Shown piece after piece: positions 58,707 through 64,000 of a DNA stretch of 64,000 nucleotides. The translations under genes and the position numbers were made by a program. Origin of the DNA: Pinus tabuliformis. Taxonomy: Eukaryota; Streptophyta; Pinopsida; Pinales; Pinaceae. The stretch spans positions 364,657,750 through 364,721,749 of the forward strand of contig CM062814.1 of NCBI GenBank assembly GCA_031772625.1, written 5' to 3'. Numbering within the stretch: the stretch's first letter is position 1; every line of letters begins with the position of its first letter. Below the pieces are notes generated by a model. That model was not told where the DNA came from and did not search any database. It saw only the letters and a program-made list of their open reading frames with translations.

Positions 58707-59981
58707 TGATCAAGTGCCCAAAAAATAGCTCAAAATTAAAAGTTTTCAGATCGGTATAGAATCTAGACGACCACGTAGTACTCATCATCCGGAATCCAGC
58801 GCAACTTGTTTTCCGCAAAATAGACAACATATTTTATGAGGATCATCTTCTGTTCACTTTCCCAAATAGGTGAATTTTTGAAAAAAATTGATAGCCTATT
58901 GAGCAGTCCATACTATTGACGTGACACTGATTGGGCAGGTGTATGTGGCACTTTGAATGGTCAATGGGCTCAGCAAATGGTATTGTGCCAAGTGGCACAT
59001 TCTTATTGTTTTGAAATTCAATGTTTTGATTGAATGGATTGGTAGCCAACCATGGGCTGATACTTAGCCCAACTAGAGGCTGCCACGTGGTAGCCCGAGG
59101 GCCACCAAAATTATGTGTCAAGTCCAGGCAGAGGAAGTGGGGATCGAATCGCGACCTCACACAACAAGTCCAAAGCCTTTGCCAATATGCCATCAATTTT
59201 TTTTCTTAACCCTTATGTTGTTGACCTATATTTCAAGAATATGGGTGCACCATTTCTGGGAAGGGGCCAATCCACGGGGGCTCGGCCCTTGGTCACACCA
59301 CAATAATAAAACTACCGACGGAGAGTAGTGCGGGGGCTTGGTTGGAGGGGGCAGGCCATTGGCCTTATCCCCAGGCACGTGGCCCCCCACGTGGCCACAT
59401 TTTTTGGAAATAAGCCGTTGGAAGAAATTTAACGTGTCTAACAAATTCATCTGATTTTTGGCGAAATTGTCACTCCGTGAGCGCGTTTTGGGGCAACATT
59501 GTAGGATGGTGTCTAATTTTGGGGAATTTGCGGTGCGATTAGCAAAAGATTGAGAAATGCCATAACTTCTTCAATTTTTTACCAAATCAAGTGTAAAAAG
59601 AGGCTACACAAGAATTTTTGGGCATTCTGGAGCCATTGGAACAAGGTTTAGAGCTTTCTGAGCATTTTAAACTGATGTATTGACACTTTTGATCATAATA
59701 GAGAGGTTCAAGCCATTGGAAGTTGAACCAAGGAGACGTAGCCGAAGAGGGGTGAACTCCTTCATCATGTTTTGTTGTCACACTATTTATGGTTATTTTT
59801 ATCTCTGTTATAAGTTGTTGTTTAGTCATTCGTTTATACTAATTTTCACATAAAAATTACACAAAAGAACTCAAAAACCCATGCTTAAACTTGCAAATAA
59901 TTTCATAAATCCTTAAGCATATTTAATATATTCTCAAAAGGAATTTTAGCACAACAAAAACTAATTTTTCCAATCAGATCA
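58707..59981 (+). repeat. Element I 5' LTR
   Basis: It starts TGATCAAGTGCCC and ends CAGATCA just before the primer site, about 1.28 kb. Its first 120 bases share order and phrasing with the start of the H LTR (TGATCCAGGTGGC..., then agctcaaaa and tcatcatcc). So the start was placed by comparison, with no partner LTR to confirm it. Confidence 0.5.
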
Positions 59982-59985
59982 AGTT

Positions 59986-59997
59986 TGGTATCAGAGT
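59986..59997 (+). other. Primer binding site of element I (tRNA-iMet type)
   Basis: TGGTATCAGAGT matches the complement of the initiator tRNA-Met 3' end over its first eleven bases. Confidence 0.75.
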
Positions 59998-60188
59998 TCT
60001 TGGTTTTATTTGTGCAAGAAGGATTTAACTGTTTGCAAGTGAATTTCATTCTTACAAGGTTAAAACTCAAGAGAGGATAAGGGAAGTTGGTTGAAAGCCC
60101 TGAAGTTGGGTCAAAGGGAAGGAGGGAAAGGTTGCCACAATATCCATCACCAGTTCTTCCTTAAGTTGTAGTTGAGACTCTAGTGAGC

Positions 60189-61360
60189 ATGTCTCATGAA
60201 GGACAACCTACAAACATGATAGAGGATGATAAGGTCTTCAGGAAGTCTTTCTTTGATATGACAAATATGGTGAAGGTCTTCTATGAAGAGAGGAATACTA
60301 GACTACAAGGTGAAAGTTCCAAACTTCCCAAAGGAGAAGGTTCTTCAGAAGGAGGTAATGGAAATGGAGGTAAACCTCCACCCTCTCCACAATGTTCCTC
60401 ATCTTCTTCTTCACATACATCTTCACCCTCTTCGACTAACACAATCCTTACTCATACTCATTAACATACCTCAAAAGGAACTAGTAAATCGCTCTTATTA
60501 AAACTTGATGTTAAATTTGAACTGCCCATGTATAATGGTGAAGTGAATGCAGAGTAGCTTGACAATTCGGTTCATTAATTGAAGGTATATTGTAGAATTC
60601 AAAACCTTCAAGAGGATGACATGAAGACTCAATTAGCTTCCTTGAGAATTGAGGGTGTAGCACTAGTATGGTGGGAATCAAAGACACAAGAAGAGATAAA
60701 AAACAAGGTAAGATCTCAATTTCTTGGTCTGATTTCATTCTTGCAACTAAAATACAATTCTACCCTCTAGCTTATATGGATAGAGCCATCATGAATTGGT
60801 AGAACCTTAGACATCTTAAACGTCAAAATTTTTAAGATGACACCCAAGAATTTAGAAAAAGGTCTCTAATGTTATGTGTAGATTTACAATCACAAGACAC
60901 ATTTCTGAAGTACATAGGGGGATTACATAGTTAACTTAGGCATATTACTTATGTTTAATCCCAGTAATATAGATGAGGTGTGTGTGCAAGCCACTCATCT
61001 TGGGGAAAGACAGAAAAACACTCTAGAAGAGGGTAGTAAAAATCCATTTAAGGGTAAAGAAAAAAATGGTTTCAAAGGAAAGAAAAATGCATCCATTAAA
61101 AAGGAAGGAGAGAAAGCAATATGTAAACATTGTTCCAAAGAGCGCCACAATGAAGCTAATTGTTGGAAGCTTCATCCTAAGATGAGGCCTAAGAAATTCA
61201 ACAAGAAAGGAAAAGAAAAGATAGTTGTCATCATTCAAGAGGATTTGGGATCTGATTCGGGTAATGAAAATAAAATTACAGCCATGGGTATAAAAAGAAA
61301 AGAATCCATTGCTATCACTAGTATATCATATTTTCACACGGGTACTCCAAAATGAAGAAA
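60189..61360 (+). mobile_element. Element I gag region with zinc knuckle
   Basis: An N-terminal part with a serine-rich and proline-rich stretch (about 60,360-60,440) precedes a gag core: LDVKFELPMYNGEVNAE, YCRIQNLQEDDMKTQLASLR and ALVWWESKTQEEI. The later part MFNPSNIDEVCVQATHLGER leads to a lysine-rich run and the knuckle CKHCSKERHNEANCWKLHPK near 61,125. This is a fossil copy with several breaks. Confidence 0.8.
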
Positions 61361-61364
61361 CAAG

Positions 61365-61646
61365 GACTGAATTATTTCATGTGAGGGTAATCTCAAAACA
61401 TACACAAATCGACACGTTATTTGATAGTGCGTCTCAAGCCAACTTGATATCTAAAGACTTAGTCAAAAAAATTAATCTTGAAACCATTTTACATCCCTAT
61501 CCATATCCATTGGGTTGGATATGCAAGGACACAAACTTACAGGTTACAATAAAATGTATTCTTTGGGTTGCAATCACAACAAACTTCATTAACGAAGTTG
61601 AATTAGATGTTGTACTGCTTGATATTTCAAGAATTGTTTTGGTAGT
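61365..61646 (+). mobile_element. Element I protease region
   Basis: TELFHVRVISKHTQIDTLFD with a D-S-x-S-like active-site segment (LFDSASQANLISKDLVKKI) is followed by HPYPYPLGWICKDTNLQVTI and a VELDVVLLDISRIVL strand. The solo LTR J interrupts the element directly after this (target duplication gtagt at 61,642-61,646). Confidence 0.75.
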
Positions 61647-62698
61647 TGTCATGCGGAAAGAGTCAATTTTGCGGACAAAACCAACCTCCCTAGAAGCTTA
61701 AGGCTTTCTAGTGACAAACAAGACAATTAAGAACAATCCTTCTCTAAATATGCATTTACCATATAAGAAACCAAGTGTTTAGATCCTACCTGTAGTCCAA
61801 CGCTGTTGTAGTAGTCCAGCCTCGTTGATCCGGATGAGCTCCTCCTTCTCTTCGAAACCTGCATTCACTAACAATCAAACGATTAAATAGCACCTGAATA
61901 TCTCATAAAATAAAACATATTTAACATACAGACCAAGGAGTATATGAAACAACTCATAAATAACAAATTGTTGAGAAGAATGGACTTATTTGTATTAATA
62001 GGAAACAAAAGAAACCATTACAACCTGAGCCTTGGTGTTGTGCAAGTTCCTTACAGGGTCCAACAAGAGTTTTCCTTTACTTTGACCAGCTCACCCACTT
62101 CCAAATGAAACGAGAAAGGATGACAATCTCTCCTCACAAGCTTCTACAAGGAAGTCCTAATCTCAGCAGCATCTACCCTTAGGAATGTTCATCTTTCAAC
62201 CTCCCCTCCCTCTGGCCCAATGCATGTATTTATAGTGCTGTAGAGGAAGTTAATCAGGTCCACCATCAATGGGATAAGCCCCTCTTTGGGTGGGTTAGCT
62301 CCCCTCTTGATGGGATAAGTTCCTCTTCCATAGGGATACATGAACCATCTGGAGGCGCTCCATACACGTCAAACAAGCTTCTAGAATGCTCTAGAAATGA
62401 CCACAAGTAACTTTTTTGGAGTGAAACTTGCGCCTTTTGACCTTTACAGGAGTACGCACCCATTGCTTTACAGATAGAGCATACAAGTACGCAGGTATTG
62501 TGAAATTGGGTTGCATACACGCAGGTAAGGCTGAGAGAAACTGCGTACCCAAAGATAATTGACTTTAAATGACTTTTCTCTCTTTCTTGGAGTTTGACAT
62601 GGAAAGTAGAGGCATGAGACTTGCCAAGGAGGATAGTATGACAGTTGATGGAGCCATACTAACTGCAAATAGTCATGGTGACATTTTTTAGTGTAACA
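61647..62698 (-). mobile_element. Solo LTR J inside element I
   Basis: This 1,052 bp stretch has TGT...ACA ends and a perfect 5 bp duplication gtagt (61,642-61,646 and 62,699-62,703), with no internal domains. On the minus strand it reads like a complete LTR: a start TGTTACAC, a TATA box at 62,227-62,234, and a later AT-rich polyadenylation-like region. Loss of the body by recombination between two LTRs is the usual origin. A small non-coding LTR-like element is an alternative. Confidence 0.75.
62227..62234 (-). promoter_or_regulatory. TATA box in solo LTR J
   Basis: TATAAATA on the minus strand lies about 465 bases into the LTR and is followed by a GC-richer leader. It gives the LTR's orientation. 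Confidence 0.5.
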
Positions 62699-62703
62699 GT
62701 AGT

Positions 62704-63270
62704 CCTTACCTCTATGATAGAAAAAAATCTTTTGTCGTCATGAAAACAAATACCACTTGCTCAAAGATGGTGTGGAATATATTGTGACAGCTCATCGCAA
62801 GAAACTAAATCTTTCATTAGTTAATGCAGGGAAAATGAAAATACTAGTGAATTCAAGCAAGAATTTAGTGCTTCTTATGATCAAACCCAATGCCGATGTT
62901 GATTATGAAGAATTTTATGGTTGTAATACAAAATTGAAAATTGATTTGGTTGATGTAGTTAACCATGATGATGAGGTGTTTCAAAAAGCAAAGGGATTTC
63001 CTCCCAAGAGGAGAATCCAATATGAAATCCCATTATAGCAAAAGTATTTACTTCCTAACATTGACATGCATTGGACGTCAAGAAGGGAAAGTGCAAAAAT
63101 AACAAAAAAATCCAAAGCTTGTTGAATAAAAAAATCATCCAACCGTCTCCTTCACCATGTGGTGCACCTGTTGTTTTGGTGTCCAAGAATAATGAAAAGC
63201 ATTTCATTAAATGGGACTCAACTAGTGGCTGTCACCAAAGTAGAGTTGTTGAAGGAGATATATGGAAGAC
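62704..63270 (+). mobile_element. Element I post-protease region and RT start
   Basis: The element resumes with a SPYLYDRK-like segment, then LKDGVEYIVTAHRKKLNLSL and SSKNLVLLMIKPNADVDYEE. RT N-terminal blocks follow: PPKRRIQYEIPL, LLNKKIIQPSPSPCGAPVVL, and a GCHQSRVVEGDIWKTTF segment at the end. The MITE copy 3 begins in this last block. Confidence 0.75.
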
Positions 63271-63680
63271 AACATTCATTAGGAGAATTTTGAGGTCTAA
63301 AATGGGCATCCTAAGAAAAATGTACATCCAAAATAAACCTTATAAGAACCAATAGGATTCAATATGCTAATGTCAACCATGGGGAATGATTCACCATTTT
63401 GGGAGTAAAAAGGTAAAAAGATTAGAAAATAATAAAATAATAAAACTACTTTTTCAACTCTTATTTTCAACTTATCTCCCTAAGATTTTACTCAAATTTT
63501 GAGTGGGAATACTCGTTGGATACGAAATTTAATTTCTCATCCAAGGAATACCCATGTTGCATACTTTCAATGAACCCTACTACACGAAAAATGAGAAATG
63601 AATGAAAAAACATGATTGTAATCACATTTTTCATGTATTTCTGATTTTTCATGTAGCAGGGACCATGAAAGTATGCAATG
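63271..63680 (+). mobile_element. Palindromic MITE, copy 3 (partial)
   Basis: It has the same orientation and left arm as copy 1 (ggagaattttgaggtctaaa, ataagaaccaataggattca) and the full central inverted repeat up to aagtatgcaatg. Homology then stops at 63,680, and the right arm is absent. The left junction reads TA and lies within the RT segment of element I. Confidence 0.8.
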
Positions 63681-64000
63681 TTGAGATTGCAACAAGATGA
63701 TGGAGCTTAGTGAAAAGAGTCGCCTTCACTAAGTGGGCCCGCAGGCAAATTATGGCGCAAATTCTATTTTTGATCACAGTGTGGATGATCACAGTGTGGA
63801 TGATCACAGTGTGAGTGATCACAATGTGGGTGACCAAAGTGTGGGTGACCACAGTGTGGGTGATCAAAGTCTATTTTTAGACTGGCTGTCAAAAATAGAA
63901 AAGTCAAATATTATTGTCTCATAATAATATTTGGACTATAAACTTGATCTTATTCTCTTGGAGCACTTCAGTTTGAGCTACAGATGTGGCCCATGCAGCT
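63681..64000 (+). other. Unassigned stretch holding a minisatellite
   Basis: This sequence is not part of MITE copy 3 and is not recognisable RT. An open frame (about 63,733-63,924) runs through the 15 bp repeat array. I see no family match, and the flanks give no gene structure. Confidence 0.3.
63772..63876 (+). repeat. 15 bp minisatellite, seven units
   Basis: Units start at 63,772, 63,787, 63,802, 63,817, 63,832, 63,847 and 63,862. The consensus is gatcacagtgtggat/gggt, and the last unit is degenerate. The unit length is a multiple of three, and one frame gives a DHSVD/DHSVG-type pentapeptide series. Later units differ from early ones in a graded way, suggesting local duplication. Confidence 0.9.

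Larger units (their letters stand above)
58707..63270 (+). mobile_element. Element I: Ty3/gypsy related to H (LTR, gag, protease, RT start)
   Basis: I starts TGATCAAG at 58,707. It has a tRNA-Met primer site, gag, protease and the beginning of RT, in plus orientation. Its gag knuckle and LTR termini resemble element H. It is interrupted by solo LTR J (61,647-62,698) and by MITE copy 3 (from 63,271). The remaining RT, integrase and 3' LTR are not in the window. It is broken, with about ten or more interruptions. It inserted into the BAHD gene sequence, with possible duplication ttaaa before 58,707. Confidence 0.75.

Noticed and set aside
59113-59328. Overlapping plus-strand frames within the LTR of element I
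   Set aside because: They are short, lack any domain and lie within the proposed LTR. No support for a gene.
63772-63876. Possible CRISPR or regulatory operator array
   Set aside because: The units are contiguous 15-mers without spacers. This is a minisatellite.

Overview
The window reads as a gene-poor stretch of a large plant nuclear genome, most likely a gymnosperm and probably a conifer. Nearly all recognisable sequence is transposon. The LTR retrotransposons include Tat/Ogre-like elements with very long LTRs. A Penelope-like fragment carries a GIY-YIG nuclease domain, a class reported from conifers. The only recognisable host gene is a broken BAHD acyltransferase. No tRNA, rRNA or CRISPR feature and no intact host gene was found. 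Divergences quoted below are counts by eye over a few hundred aligned bases.

Positions 1-46,920 form one deep nest. A minus-strand Ty3/gypsy element (F, 44,777-46,920) was hit in its integrase by a second minus-strand gypsy (E). E's 5' LTR is now split between 1,927-2,370 and 44,212-44,776. A Tat-lineage gypsy (D, minus, 2,371-44,211) sits inside that LTR. D's left LTR was hit by a plus-strand gypsy (A, 2,947-32,493, perfect target duplication caaac, primer site matching tRNA-Glu). A's integrase received an Ogre-like element with 4.9 kb LTRs (B, 9,432-25,724, primer site matching tRNA-Arg) and a Tork/Tnt1-like copia (C, 26,075-30,801, perfect target duplication gggac). A further LTR piece (K, 1-810) interrupts E's gag.

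Positions 46,921-52,466 are AT-rich. They hold a Penelope-like fragment, two copies of a palindromic MITE, a separate 177 bp hairpin MITE with a 10 bp target duplication, and decayed AT-rich repeats.

Positions 52,467-64,000 hold two related gypsy-type elements of opposite orientation, H (minus, gag only plus a G-patch-like region) and I (plus, gag-protease-RT start). Between them lies the BAHD remnant with an intact-looking intron. Element I contains a solo LTR (J) and a third MITE copy. The window closes with a 15 bp minisatellite.

The points most worth following are: coding-like blocks inside both long LTRs of B; an extra RNase H between protease and RT in both B and D; gag-like modules between protease and RT in A; the G-patch segment in H; and the Penelope GIY-YIG fragment.
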